Source of the DNA: Spiribacter sp. 2438
Lineage (GTDB): Bacteria; Pseudomonadota; Gammaproteobacteria; Nitrococcales; Nitrococcaceae
Length of the DNA: 64,000 bases
NCBI RefSeq assembly: GCF_009676705.1
Contig: NZ_CP046046.1
Location: 620,001 to 684,000, forward strand
Reading direction: 5' to 3'
Shown: piece by piece, positions 55,102 to 63,484 of the stretch
Layout of the letters: every line of letters starts with the position of its first letter
Position numbering within the stretch: the first letter of the stretch is position 1
The notes under the pieces: model-generated
Told to the model about the DNA's origin: nothing
The model's database searches: none
Seen by the model: only the letters and a program-made list of their open reading frames with translations
Position numbers and translations under genes: made by a program

Positions 55102-56781
55102 ATGAGCGAAAGCTTTGCAGAACTCTTCGAACAGAGCCTGGCGCAGACCGACATGCGTCCCGGATCCATTGTCACGGCGCAGGTTGTTGCCATTGATGGC
55201 GAAGACGTCATCGTCAACGCCGGCCTCAAGTCCGAGGCGGTCATCCCGCTGCGGCAATTCAGTGACGAACAAGGCAATGTCGAAGTCAACATTGGTGATG
55301 AGGTCGAGGTAGCCCTGGACGCCGTGGAAGACGGCTCGGGTGAGACCCGGCTCTCCAGGGAAAAAGCCAAGCGGGCACGCGCCTGGCGCGTCCTCGAGGC
55401 CGCTTACGAGGGCTCCGAAACCGTCAACGGTCAGATCAGCGGCAAGGTCAAGGGTGGCTTCACCGTCGACCTTGGCAACATTCGCGCCTTCCTGCCGGGC
55501 TCCCTGGTGGATATCCGCCCGGTTCGCGACACCACCTATCTCGAGGGCAAGGACCTCGAGTTCAAGGTCATCAAGCTGGACGCCCGTCGCAACAACGTCG
55601 TGGTCTCGCGGCGTGCCGTGGTGGAAGAAGAGTACAGCGCCGAGCGCGAGGCGCTGCTGGAGAAGCTGCAGGAGGGCCAGACCCTCAAGGGTATCGTCAA
55701 GAACCTCACCGACTATGGTGCCTTCGTGGACCTGGGTGGCATCGACGGCCTGCTGCACATCACCGACATGGCCTGGCGGCGGGTAAAGCACCCGTCGGAA
55801 GTGGTCGAAGTGGGCCAGGAGATCGACGTCAAGGTCCTCAAGTTCGATCGGGAGCGCAACCGGGTGTCCCTGGGCCTCAAGCAGCTGGGTGAGGATCCGT
55901 GGGAGGCCATCGCCCGCCGCTATCCCGAAGGCAGCCGGGTGGTGGGCAAGGTCACCAACATCACCGACTACGGTTCCTTCGTCGAGATCGAGGAAGGCGT
56001 CGAGGGCCTGGTTCACGTCTCCGAAATGGACTGGACCAACAAGAACGTCAATCCGGCCAAGATGGTCTCCATTGGCGACGAGGTCGAGGTCATGATCCTC
56101 GACATCGACGAGGAGCGGCGCCGGATTTCGCTGGGCATGAAGCAGTGTCAGCCCAACCCCTGGGACGAGTTCGCTGCCAAGCACAACAAGGGCGACCGAG
56201 TGGTTGGTGGGATCAAGTCGATTACCGACTTCGGCATTTTCATCGGTCTGGAAGGCGGCATCGACGGACTGGTTCATCTCTCGGACCTCTCCTGGGCCGA
56301 CGGGGGGGAAGAGTCCATCCGCGATTTCCAGAAGGGCGAAGAGGTCGAGGCCGTGGTGCTGTCGGTGGATCCCGAGCGGGAGCGCATCAGCCTCGGCATC
56401 AAGCAGCTGGCCCAGGATCCGGTCTCCCAGTGGGTGGCTGACAATCCGAAGGGCTCCGTGGTCAAGGGCACGGCCCAGGAAGTGGATGCCAAAGGCGTGG
56501 TGGTTGACCTCGGCGATGGCGTCCAGGGCTACATCCGCGTGTCCGACCTGGACCGGGATCGGGTAGAAGATGCCCGCAGCGTTGTCAAGGAAGGCGACGA
56601 AGTCGAAGCGAAGTTCATGGCGGTGGATCGCCGCAACCGCATGATCAGCCTGTCCGTCCGTGCCAAGGACCAGCAGGATGAGCGGGAGGCCATGGAAGAC
56701 TTCGGTGCCAGTGGTGCAGCCGGGACGACCACGCTGGGCGATCTGCTGAAAGAGCAGATGGGCGACCGCGATCAGGACTGA
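55102..56781 (+). CDS. rpsA: 30S ribosomal protein S1
   Basis: 559 residues, the full six-S1-domain form. Domains repeat every ~85 residues, for example [79 protein letters not shown]1 brings mRNA to the 30S subunit. The start codon ATG 55102 has no recognisable purine-rich ribosome binding site, as also in E. coli, where S1 controls its own translation through a structured leader. A terminator separates it from cmk. Confidence 0.97.
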   Translation: MSESFAELFEQSLAQTDMRPGSIVTAQVVAIDGEDVIVNAGLKSEAVIPLRQFSDEQGNVEVNIGDEVEVALDAVEDGSGETRLSREKAKRARAWRVLEAAYEGSETVNGQISGKVKGGFTVDLGNIRAFLPGSLVDIRPVRDTTYLEGKDLEFKVIKLDARRNNVVVSRRAVVEEEYSAEREALLEKLQEGQTLKGIVKNLTDYGAFVDLGGIDGLLHITDMAWRRVKHPSEVVEVGQEIDVKVLKFDRERNRVSLGLKQLGEDPWEAIARRYPEGSRVVGKVTNITDYGSFVEIEEGVEGLVHVSEMDWTNKNVNPAKMVSIGDEVEVMILDIDEERRRISLGMKQCQPNPWDEFAAKHNKGDRVVGGIKSITDFGIFIGLEGGIDGLVHLSDLSWADGGEESIRDFQKGEEVEAVVLSVDPERERISLGIKQLAQDPVSQWVADNPKGSVVKGTAQEVDAKGVVVDLGDGVQGYIRVSDLDRDRVEDARSVVKEGDEVEAKFMAVDRRNRMISLSVRAKDQQDEREAMEDFGASGAAGTTTLGDLLKEQMGDRDQD

Positions 56782-56793
56782 TAGGCGTAATGC

Positions 56794-56820
56794 TCCCACC
56801 GGCGTAAGGCGCCGGTGGGA
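56794..56820 (+). other. Strong stem-loop between rpsA and ihfB, no T tract
   Basis: TCCCACCGGCG, loop TAAGG, CGCCGGTGGGA: a perfect 11-bp stem. It lacks a following T run, so it is more likely an mRNA-stabilising or processing hairpin at the rpsA 3' end than an intrinsic terminator. It lies 18 bp before the ihfB start. Confidence 0.65.
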
Positions 56821-56838
56821 TCTCACGGGTGGTGCCAG

Positions 56839-57144
56839 ATGACCAAATCCGAGCTGATTGACCTGATCGCAAGGGGTCAGCAACACCTGCCACACCGGGA
56901 TGTCGAGCTGGCGGTCAAGACCGTGCTCGAGCACATGAGCGAGGCGCTGGCTTCCGGTGAGCGCATTGAGATCCGGGGTTTTGGCAGTTTCTCCCTCCAC
57001 CATCGTCCCCCGAGAATCGGGCGCAATCCCAAAACCGGCGAGCCGGTCTCTCTGCCGGGCAAGCATGTCCCCCATTTCAAGCCCGGCAAGCAGATGCGTG
57101 AACGGGTCGACGAGGGACGCGAACGGGAGGCGTCCGGCGGATGA
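56839..57144 (+). CDS. ihfB: Integration host factor subunit beta
   Basis: 101 residues of the HU/IHF family. [52 protein letters not shown] and the C-terminal [11 protein letters not shown] match IHF-beta. The DNA-intercalating proline region (GRNPKTGE) is intact. With IHF-alpha, encoded elsewhere, it bends DNA, for instance at sigma54 promoters such as the one at 26266. The start at 56839 is chosen over an in-frame ATG at 56815 inside the hairpin. The stop overlaps lapA (ATGA). Confidence 0.95.
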   Translation: MTKSELIDLIARGQQHLPHRDVELAVKTVLEHMSEALASGERIEIRGFGSFSLHHRPPRIGRNPKTGEPVSLPGKHVPHFKPGKQMRERVDEGREREASGG

Positions 57145-57434
57145 AGCGGTTCGTGTGGCTTTTGCTGGTGCTGATCGTGATTGCGATCGGGCTAAGCTTT
57201 GCCATGCTCAACCCGGGTGACGCCCCGCTCGACTTCTATTTTGGCGAGCTGACGCTCCCTATTTCCTTATGGCTAGTGATCGCCCTGGCTTTGGGTGCAT
57301 TGCTTGGTATGGGTGCCGCCATGGGCGTCATCGTTCGCCAGCGATGGCAGATTGCCCGTCTGCGCAAAGAGGCTGAGACATCCCGGAGTGAGCTTTCCGA
57401 ACTTCGCAAGCTGCCGATCCGGAACAGCCACTGA
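57141..57434 (+). CDS. lapA: LapA family inner-membrane protein (YciS)
   Basis: 97 residues with two membrane helices (about 4-23 and 40-66) and a cytoplasmic coiled-coil tail ([20 protein letters not shown]). [19 protein letters not shown] and the ihfB-lapA-lapB-pyrF order identify LapA (DUF1049). LapA works with LapB in lipopolysaccharide assembly. Start overlaps the ihfB stop by 4 nt; 2-bp gap to lapB. Confidence 0.93.
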   Translation: MKRFVWLLLVLIVIAIGLSFAMLNPGDAPLDFYFGELTLPISLWLVIALALGALLGMGAAMGVIVRQRWQIARLRKEAETSRSELSELRKLPIRNSH

Positions 57435-57436
57435 CG

Positions 57437-58606
57437 ATGCTTCAGCTACTCTGGCTGCTACTTCCTCTGGCAGCCTTGTCAGGCTGGTGGATCGGTCGCC
57501 GTCGCGCTCCCGCCCCGGCCCCCCGCAATGAACTCGCCGGTCAGTACTTCCAGGGCCTGAATTATCTCCTTAATGAACAGCCGGATCGTGCCATCGAGGT
57601 ATTCACCCGCATGGTGGAACTGGATGAGGACACCGTCGAGACGCACCTGACGCTGGGGAATCTTTTCCGGCGCCGGGGCGAGGCCGACCGGGCCGTCCGC
57701 ATTCACCAGAACCTGATTGCGCGGCCGTCGCTGGCCACGGAGCAACGAGCGGCAGCACTTTTGGAGCTGGGCCGGGACTATCTGGCCGCCGGGCTGCTGG
57801 ATCGGGCCGAGGCATTGTTCCTGGAAGTCCGCGAGTTTGCCGGTCATCGGCGGCTGGCATTGCGGGCTCTGCTGGACATCTACCAGCGGGAGAAAGAGTG
57901 GGAAAAGGCGATCCAGACCGCCAGCACCCTTCAGCGCGAGACCGGGGAGCGCTATGGGCCGCTTATGGCGCAGTTCGCCTGTGAGCAGGCCGAGATGCAC
58001 CTGCAGCGCCATCGAGACGCCTCCACGGTCCGGCAGTATTTGCGACGGGCCTTCGGCTACGACCGCAATTGTGTGCGCGCGGCTCTCTTGTTGAGTGACC
58101 TGGAGCAGGCGGAAGGGCGCTGGCGGCCCGCGATCAAGGCGGCACAGCGGGTGGAATCCCAGGACCTGGACTATATTCCGGAAGCTCTGCCGCGGCTGGA
58201 AGCCTGCTACCGGGCCATTAACCAGCCCCGTCAGCTGCGGGCCGAGCTGGAGCGGTTGCTGGCCAGTTATCCGGGCGTTTCCGTCGTGATGAAGCTCGCC
58301 GAAATCATGGAGGCCGAGGAGGGCCGTCAGGCCGCCATTGATTTTCTCGCCAGGCAGCTTCGGGAGCGGCCCTCGGTTCGCGGGCTGAACCGGCTGATCG
58401 GGCTGAATATCAACGACGAGGATCCGGACCGGCGCCGGCAGCGGGACTTGCATGTCCTTCGGGACTTGCTTGAGGCATTGCAGGTGGACACTCCGCCTTA
58501 TCGGTGTATCGACTGTGGGTTCGAGGCAAGGCAGTTGCACTGGCAGTGCCCCGGCTGCCGGGCCTGGGCCACGATCAAGCCCGTACGGGGCCTCAAGGGA
58601 GAATAG
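57437..58606 (+). CDS. lapB: Lipopolysaccharide assembly protein LapB (YciM)
   Basis: 389 residues: N-terminal membrane helix (about 2-20), about nine TPR-like helical repeats (about 30-340, including [20 protein letters not shown]), and a C-terminal rubredoxin-like metal site with Cys357, Cys360, Cys371, Cys374. In E. coli LapB, with FtsH, controls LpxC degradation and so balances lipopolysaccharide and phospholipid. All features fit. Located between lapA and pyrF in the conserved order. Confidence 0.95.
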   Translation: MLQLLWLLLPLAALSGWWIGRRRAPAPAPRNELAGQYFQGLNYLLNEQPDRAIEVFTRMVELDEDTVETHLTLGNLFRRRGEADRAVRIHQNLIARPSLATEQRAAALLELGRDYLAAGLLDRAEALFLEVREFAGHRRLALRALLDIYQREKEWEKAIQTASTLQRETGERYGPLMAQFACEQAEMHLQRHRDASTVRQYLRRAFGYDRNCVRAALLLSDLEQAEGRWRPAIKAAQRVESQDLDYIPEALPRLEACYRAINQPRQLRAELERLLASYPGVSVVMKLAEIMEAEEGRQAAIDFLARQLRERPSVRGLNRLIGLNINDEDPDRRRQRDLHVLRDLLEALQVDTPPYRCIDCGFEARQLHWQCPGCRAWATIKPVRGLKGE

Positions 58607-58610
58607 GTCG

Positions 58611-59318
58611 ATGGCCAAGCAACCCGTCATTGTCGCGCTGGACCTTGCTAGTGTCAGTGCCGCCCGATCGCTAGTGGAGCGTCTGGAGCCGGGATCGTGC
58701 CGGCTCAAGGTGGGCAAAGAGTTGTTCGTGCGCGGCGGCCCGTCACTGGTGGACGAGTGGGTCCGCAGCGGCTGGGATGTTTTTCTGGATCTCAAGTTTC
58801 ACGACATTCCCAACACCGTTGCCGCCGCCTGTCGGGCCGCTGCGGATCTGGGTGTCTGGATGGTGAACGTCCACGCCCTGGGCGGTGCCCGAATGCTCGA
58901 GGCGGCTCGCCGGGGGCTGGATGATGGCAACCATCGCCCACTGCTGACGGCGGTAACACTCCTCACCAGCCATGATGAACAATCGCTCACCGAGGTGGGC
59001 CTGCGCGCCCCTATGCCCCGGGCGGTGGACCGCCTGGCTGAGCTGGCATCTGACTGCGGGCTGGACGGGGTGGTGTGCTCTGCCCACGAGGCCGGGGCTT
59101 TGCGTGAGGCCTTCGGTGAGCCGTTCCGGCGGGTAACCCCGGGGATTCGTCCCACCGGTGTTGATGCCGGGGATCAGACCCGGGTCATGACTCCCCGGCG
59201 GGCCCTGGAAGCGGGTGCCACCGATCTGGTGATCGGTCGTCCGATTACGGCGGCCGCTGATCCGGTGACGGCATTGGCAGCGATCAATGCTGAGATCGGG
59301 TTCACACCTCCGTCTTGA
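58611..59318 (+). CDS. pyrF: Orotidine 5'-phosphate decarboxylase
   Basis: 235 residues; last step of UMP synthesis. Catalytic D-x-K-x-x-D motif is intact (Asp60, Lys62, Asp65 in [12 protein letters not shown]), as are [32 protein letters not shown] and the phosphate-binding TPGIRP...GRPITAA. The start at ATG 58611 lies 4 bp after the lapB stop; a longer frame would run inside lapB. The 48-bp gap downstream holds no terminator I can see. Confidence 0.96.
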   Translation: MAKQPVIVALDLASVSAARSLVERLEPGSCRLKVGKELFVRGGPSLVDEWVRSGWDVFLDLKFHDIPNTVAAACRAAADLGVWMVNVHALGGARMLEAARRGLDDGNHRPLLTAVTLLTSHDEQSLTEVGLRAPMPRAVDRLAELASDCGLDGVVCSAHEAGALREAFGEPFRRVTPGIRPTGVDAGDQTRVMTPRRALEAGATDLVIGRPITAAADPVTALAAINAEIGFTPPS

Positions 59319-59366
59319 TGGCTTCGCTAGTTTCCGGGTTCCCACTGAGGCAATCTGGAGGCTGCT

Positions 59367-59630
59367 ATGCATCGAATCGCTCTTTCCCTTCTCACCGCCG
59401 GCCTGATGGTGGCGGCTGCGGGTGCCACCGCCAATCCTACCGTCAACGTTAACGAGGCTGATTTTGATGAACTTCAGACGCTAACCGGTGTGGGTCCCGC
59501 CACCGCCGAAGCCATCATCGAGGCCCGCACCCAGCTCGGCGAGTTCCAGTCCATCGACGAGCTGACCCGGGTCAATGGCATTGGTGAAGCCACCCTGGAG
59601 CGGATGCAGGATCAAGTCATCGTCGAGTAA
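59367..59630 (+). CDS. ComEA-like helix-hairpin-helix protein
   Basis: 87 residues: signal peptide (MHRIALSLLTAGLMVAAAGATA, cleavage near 22) and one pair of helix-hairpin-helix motifs (VNVNEADFDELQTLTGVGPATAEAIIEAR and a second IDELTRVNGIGEATLERM, given here in part). This is the ComEA-type DNA-binding module, expected in the periplasm and possibly used in DNA uptake, though many bacteria carry such genes without known competence. CTGGAGG precedes the ATG. Confidence 0.88.
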   Translation: MHRIALSLLTAGLMVAAAGATANPTVNVNEADFDELQTLTGVGPATAEAIIEARTQLGEFQSIDELTRVNGIGEATLERMQDQVIVE

Positions 59631-59648
59631 AAGCCGGGGGCGGTTGAC

Positions 59649-59677
59649 CTGACAGGTGGGCCGCCCCGGGTTATATT
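59649..59677 (+). promoter_or_regulatory. Sigma70 promoter of galU
   Basis: CTGACA (59649-59654), 17-bp spacer, TATATT (59672-59677). Each hexamer matches consensus at five of six positions with ideal spacing, giving a leader of about 35 nt before galU. Confidence 0.75.
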
Positions 59678-59719
59678 GCCGCCATCGACAATCGCCGATT
59701 TCAGGGAGTGTGACGGCAG

Positions 59720-60595
59720 ATGGCGAAGCGTATACGCAAGGCAGTTTTTCCGGTCGCGGGTCTGGGTACCCGGTTTCTGCCGGCCACCAAGGCCAATCCC
59801 AAGGAAATGCTGCCGGTGGTGGATAAGCCGTTGATTCAGTACGCCGCCGAAGAAGCGGTGCGCGCGGGCATCGAGACGCTGATTTTCGTCACCGGCCGGA
59901 ACAAGCGCAGCATCCCGGACCACTTCGACAAAGCCTACGAGCTCGAGACCGAGTTGGAGCAGCAGGACAAGCTCGAGCGGCTTGAGGCGGTACGCAATAT
60001 CATCCCTTCCCATGTCGCGTGTATCTACATTCGTCAGTCAGAAGCCCTCGGGCTGGGTCATGCGGTCATGTGCGCCGAGCCGGCGGTGGGTGATGAGCCT
60101 TTCGCCGTGATTCTTGCCGATGATTTGATTGACGACGGCGACAACGGCGGGTGCCTGTCGCAGATGGTGGCCCGTTACGACGAGCAGGTCGCGAGCATCC
60201 TGGGGGTCCAGCGAGTGCCGGAGGCCCACACGGACCGCTACGGCGTGGTGGACATCGAGCCCATCGCCGAGCGCCTCGGGCGCCTGCAGGGCATTGTCGA
60301 GAAGCCTCAGCCGGCCGAGGCCCCGTCCAATCTGGGTGTGGTGGGGCGTTATATCCTGAACTCGTCCATCTTCAACAAGCTGCGGCAGACCCGGCCGGGT
60401 GCCGGCGGTGAAATTCAGCTCACCGACGCCATTGACGCCCTCCGTCAGGACGAGCCCGTCCTGGCCTATGAGTTCGAGGGCACGCGCTACGACTGTGGCG
60501 ATAAGCTGGGCTATCTGCAGGCCACGGTGGAATACGGTCTGCAGCATCCGGAGCTGGGTGAGGCGTTTGCCGAGTACCTGAGCCAGCGCCGCTAG
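59720..60595 (+). CDS. galU: UTP-glucose-1-phosphate uridylyltransferase
   Basis: 291 residues; makes UDP-glucose for exopolysaccharide, lipopolysaccharide and trehalose-type products. Nucleotide loop [67 protein letters not shown] and the GEIQLTDAI and [17 protein letters not shown] motifs are all typical. It has its own promoter and no operon partners close by; the pot operon begins 82 bp downstream behind another promoter. Confidence 0.96.
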   Translation: MAKRIRKAVFPVAGLGTRFLPATKANPKEMLPVVDKPLIQYAAEEAVRAGIETLIFVTGRNKRSIPDHFDKAYELETELEQQDKLERLEAVRNIIPSHVACIYIRQSEALGLGHAVMCAEPAVGDEPFAVILADDLIDDGDNGGCLSQMVARYDEQVASILGVQRVPEAHTDRYGVVDIEPIAERLGRLQGIVEKPQPAEAPSNLGVVGRYILNSSIFNKLRQTRPGAGGEIQLTDAIDALRQDEPVLAYEFEGTRYDCGDKLGYLQATVEYGLQHPELGEAFAEYLSQRR

Positions 60596-60615
60596 CATCG
60601 GTCACCCCGGCGGGG

Positions 60616-60645
60616 GGTCAATCCTGCTGAGGGGTTCGTTATAAT
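60616..60645 (+). promoter_or_regulatory. Promoter candidate for the pot operon
   Basis: A perfect TATAAT lies at 60640-60645; the region around 60616-60622 (GGTCAAT) offers only a weak -35. The transcript would start near 60652, about 26 nt before potA. Confidence 0.55.
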
Positions 60646-60677
60646 GCCCGGCTAATGTCTTTCTGGAGATGTTGCCG

Positions 60678-61781
60678 ATGGCTGTCGAATCCGCCCGGGG
60701 AGGCGCTTCGGAAAAGACAGAGCCTGCTTCCACCATTGCCATTCGGGATGTGTCCCGGTTTTTTGATGGCCAGGTCGCCGCCCTGGATGGGGTGAATCTG
60801 GATATCCATGCCGGCGAGTTCTTCACCCTGCTGGGGCCGTCGGGTTGCGGCAAGACCACGCTACTGCGATTGCTGGCCGGGCTGGATACGCCGGACAGCG
60901 GCGAAATTCGCATCGGTGGGCGGCCCATGGAGCAGGTGCCGGCGCATCGGCGCAGCGTGAATACGGTGTTTCAGTCCTATGCGCTGTTTCCCCACCGCAA
61001 TGTCTATCAGAACATCGCCTTCGGACTGGAAATGCGTCGCGTGGACGCGGCCGAGACCCGGGAGCGGGTTCGCGCCATCGCCGAGCTGATCGGCATCGAA
61101 GACCTGCTGAATCGCTCGGTGGAGCAACTCTCCGGAGGGCAGAAGCAGCGGGTGGCACTGGCCCGGGCGCTGGTCAACGAGCCCGACGTGTTGCTGCTGG
61201 ATGAGCCCCTGTCCGCTCTGGACGCCGGGTTGCGGACGCGGCTGCAGGTGGAATTGAAGCGGCTGCAGCATCGGCTGGGGATCACCTTTGTGTTCGTGAC
61301 CCACGATCAGGAAGAGGCCATGGTGATGAGCGATCGTATTGCGGTGCTCAACAACGGCCGCATTGCCCAGGTGGGCACTCCCAGGGACATTTATGAATCC
61401 CCCCAGACCCTGTTCGTCGCCCGTTTCATGGGCCATGAAAACCTGCTGGCCATCACCGAGCGGGACGAGGTCGGCGTCACCACCGTGCTGGGGCGTCTGG
61501 AAGCGGCTCTCGAGTCGGGCAGCCATCTGCTCCTGCGCCCAGAGGCACTGCGGGTCCTGCCGGCGGACCAGGAGGCGGGCGATCACCGCTTTCCGGCTCG
61601 GGTGGAGGAGCGGCTTTACCGCGGGCCGTTTACCGACTATCGGCTTCGGTGCGGTGATCAGATACTGTCAGTCCGGGCCAGTAACTACGGTCAGGCTCAG
61701 CCGAGCCCCGGGGATTCCGTATGGCTGGAAGTCCTCCCGGAAGCCGCTGCCACCCTTCGCGATCAGGACCCGATGGATTGA
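60678..61781 (+). CDS. potA: Polyamine ABC transporter ATP-binding protein
   Basis: 367 residues: ABC ATPase with Walker A GPSGCGKT (53-60), Q loop VFQSYALFPH, signature LSGGQKQRVALARAL, Walker B VLLLDEPLSAL, and switch His in FVTHDQEEAM, followed by a TOBE-type regulatory domain (about 285-365). It energises spermidine/putrescine uptake. The start at ATG 60678 is preferred because GGAG lies 9 nt upstream; the ATG at 60669 directly abuts that site. First gene of potABCD order. Confidence 0.93.
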   Translation: MAVESARGGASEKTEPASTIAIRDVSRFFDGQVAALDGVNLDIHAGEFFTLLGPSGCGKTTLLRLLAGLDTPDSGEIRIGGRPMEQVPAHRRSVNTVFQSYALFPHRNVYQNIAFGLEMRRVDAAETRERVRAIAELIGIEDLLNRSVEQLSGGQKQRVALARALVNEPDVLLLDEPLSALDAGLRTRLQVELKRLQHRLGITFVFVTHDQEEAMVMSDRIAVLNNGRIAQVGTPRDIYESPQTLFVARFMGHENLLAITERDEVGVTTVLGRLEAALESGSHLLLRPEALRVLPADQEAGDHRFPARVEERLYRGPFTDYRLRCGDQILSVRASNYGQAQPSPGDSVWLEVLPEAAATLRDQDPMD

Positions 61782-62668
61782 GTCGGCTGCAGCGGGACAG
61801 CTTCCACCTGTTGGTGACCGTTGCACCGGGTGCGCTGTGCATCCTGGTGTTTCTGGTGATGCCCAGCGTCTACCTGATGGGCATGGCGTTCATGAGCACC
61901 GACACCACCGGCTTGCCCACGCGCCCGCTGAGTCTGGAGGCGTTTCGGGAGCTCGCCGGCTTCGGATTCCTGGGCTGGAGTCCCGGTAATCTCTACACCC
62001 TGTTGCGGTCCTTCTGGCAGACGTTTCTGGCCACCGTGCTGGTGATTCTGATCGCCTACCCGGCGGCCTTCTACATCAGCACCCGTCCCGCCCGCTGGCG
62101 GCCCCTGCTGCTGCTGGCGGTGGTGGTACCTTCCTGGACCAACCAGGTGATCCGTTCGGTGGGCTGGATGAATATCTTCGCGCCGGGCACGCCGATGTCC
62201 GATCTGGCGGTGATTCTGGGCCTCACCGATCCCCGCATGGGGCTCTTTCCCTCCCAGTTCGCCGTAATCGTGGGCCTGGTCTACAACTTTCTGCCGTTCA
62301 TGGTGCTACCGCTGTATGCCGCCTTCGAGCGCCTGGATCATGCCCAGGTGGAGGCGGCGCGGGATCTGTTTGCCTCGCCGTGGCGGGTGTTTCGCCATGC
62401 GGTACTGCCGCAGACCCTGCCGGGGCTGATGGCGGGCACGGTGCTGGTGGCCATTCCCGCGTTCGGCATGTACGTGGTCACCGAACTGCTGGGCGGGGGC
62501 AAGGCCACCATGATCGGCAATCTGGTGGCGCGGCAGTTCACCGGGGCCACCAACTGGCCGCTGGGGGCGGCCGGCGCCATCATCATGATCATCGCCACGC
62601 TGGTGGGCCTCTGGGTGCTCCGCCGTCTGGGCCGACGCCTTGGCGGAGACCGGGAGGTGGTGATTTGA
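61778..62668 (+). CDS. potB: Polyamine ABC transporter permease, PotB-like
   Basis: 296 residues with six predicted membrane helices and the permease EAA-type loop EAARDLFASPWRVFRHAVLPQ (in part). VPSWTNQVIRSVGWMNIF and YNFLPFMVLPLYAAFERLD are typical of PotB. The start is taken as TTG 61778, overlapping the potA stop (TTGA), with AGGA 9 nt upstream. An in-frame ATG at 61721 would add 19 poorly conserved residues and overlap potA by 61 nt. PotB and PotC form the transmembrane channel. Confidence 0.9.
   Translation: MSRLQRDSFHLLVTVAPGALCILVFLVMPSVYLMGMAFMSTDTTGLPTRPLSLEAFRELAGFGFLGWSPGNLYTLLRSFWQTFLATVLVILIAYPAAFYISTRPARWRPLLLLAVVVPSWTNQVIRSVGWMNIFAPGTPMSDLAVILGLTDPRMGLFPSQFAVIVGLVYNFLPFMVLPLYAAFERLDHAQVEAARDLFASPWRVFRHAVLPQTLPGLMAGTVLVAIPAFGMYVVTELLGGGKATMIGNLVARQFTGATNWPLGAAGAIIMIIATLVGLWVLRRLGRRLGGDREVVI
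62653..62657 (+). promoter_or_regulatory. Ribosome binding site supporting the TTG start of potC
   Basis: GGAGG lies 7 nt before TTG 62665, inside the end of potB. No ATG occurs near; the TTG start is the only one with such a site. Confidence 0.7.
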
Positions 62669-63450
62669 GCCGGTCGTTCCAGCGGGGATTGCGCGTCTTC
62701 TGGGTGGCGCTGATGGTGTTTTTGTACGCACCACTGGCGGTGGTGGTGTTCTTTTCGTTCAACAGCATCAACTCCTCGGCGCGCTTCGAGAGTTTTTCGC
62801 TGATGTGGTACGAGCGGTTGTTCGCCAATGACGCGATTCTCTCGGCGCTGGCCAACACCGCGGTGCTGGCCGTGGTATCCACCGCCATTGCCGTGCCGCT
62901 GGGCGCGCTCATGGGATACGGGCTCTACCGGCATCGGCACCGTCGACTGGCCTGGCTGATCTGGCTGATCTATCTCCCGGTGGTGATGCCGGATGTGGTG
63001 TTCGGCATTTCGGAGATGACCTTTTTTGTCACGCTGGATCGGCTGCTCGGCATTCTGCGCCCGGGCCTCGGGACCATGGTGATTGCCCACGTGACTTTCC
63101 AGGTGCCATTCGTGGCACTGCTGGTTTACGCTCGGCTGCTATCGCTGAACGCGCAGCTGTTTGAAGCCTGTGCCGACCTGTATGCCGGCCCCTGGCAACG
63201 GGCCCGGTTTTTCATCATTCCCGTGCTGGGGCCGGCGCTGGCGGCCAGTGTGTTGCTGGCATTGACCCTTTCCATCGACGATTTTGTGATCAGCTTCTTT
63301 ACCGCCGGCCCGGATAGCACCACACTCCCCATTTACATCTGGAGTGCCATTCGCAAAGGCGTGACCCCCGAGGTCAATGCCATCGCCACGCTGATGATTG
63401 TCAGCGTATTTCTGTTCGCCCTTTTGAGTCTGGTCCTGCGTCGCCGTTGA
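62665..63450 (+). CDS. potC: Polyamine ABC transporter permease, PotC-like
   Basis: 261 residues, six membrane helices, with FLYAPLAVVVFFSFN near the N-terminus, YLPVVMPDVVFGI and the EAA loop FEACADLYAGPWQRARFFIIP. The C-terminal LSIDDFVISFFTAGPDSTTLPIYIW is typical of PotC. Starts with TTG 62665 in a TTGA overlap with the potB stop, the same overlap type as potA-potB. Works as the second membrane subunit of the polyamine importer. Confidence 0.93.
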   Translation: MSRSFQRGLRVFWVALMVFLYAPLAVVVFFSFNSINSSARFESFSLMWYERLFANDAILSALANTAVLAVVSTAIAVPLGALMGYGLYRHRHRRLAWLIWLIYLPVVMPDVVFGISEMTFFVTLDRLLGILRPGLGTMVIAHVTFQVPFVALLVYARLLSLNAQLFEACADLYAGPWQRARFFIIPVLGPALAASVLLALTLSIDDFVISFFTAGPDSTTLPIYIWSAIRKGVTPEVNAIATLMIVSVFLFALLSLVLRRR

Positions 63451-63484
63451 CCGTCCGTTTCTGACTACCCTGGAGGTTTGCCCA

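Noticed and set aside
55090-57075. Open frame of 661 codons on the minus strand opposite rpsA
   Set aside because: It is an antisense shadow of rpsA and ihfB caused by the high GC content; rpsA is unmistakable and the antisense protein shows no family pattern.
57479-58795. Open frame of 438 codons on the minus strand opposite lapB
   Set aside because: Antisense shadow of lapB; composition is typical of such frames in GC-rich DNA.
61721-61777. ATG at 61721 as potB start
   Set aside because: It adds 19 non-conserved residues and overlaps potA by 61 nt, whereas TTG 61778 has a spaced AGGA site and mirrors the potC start.
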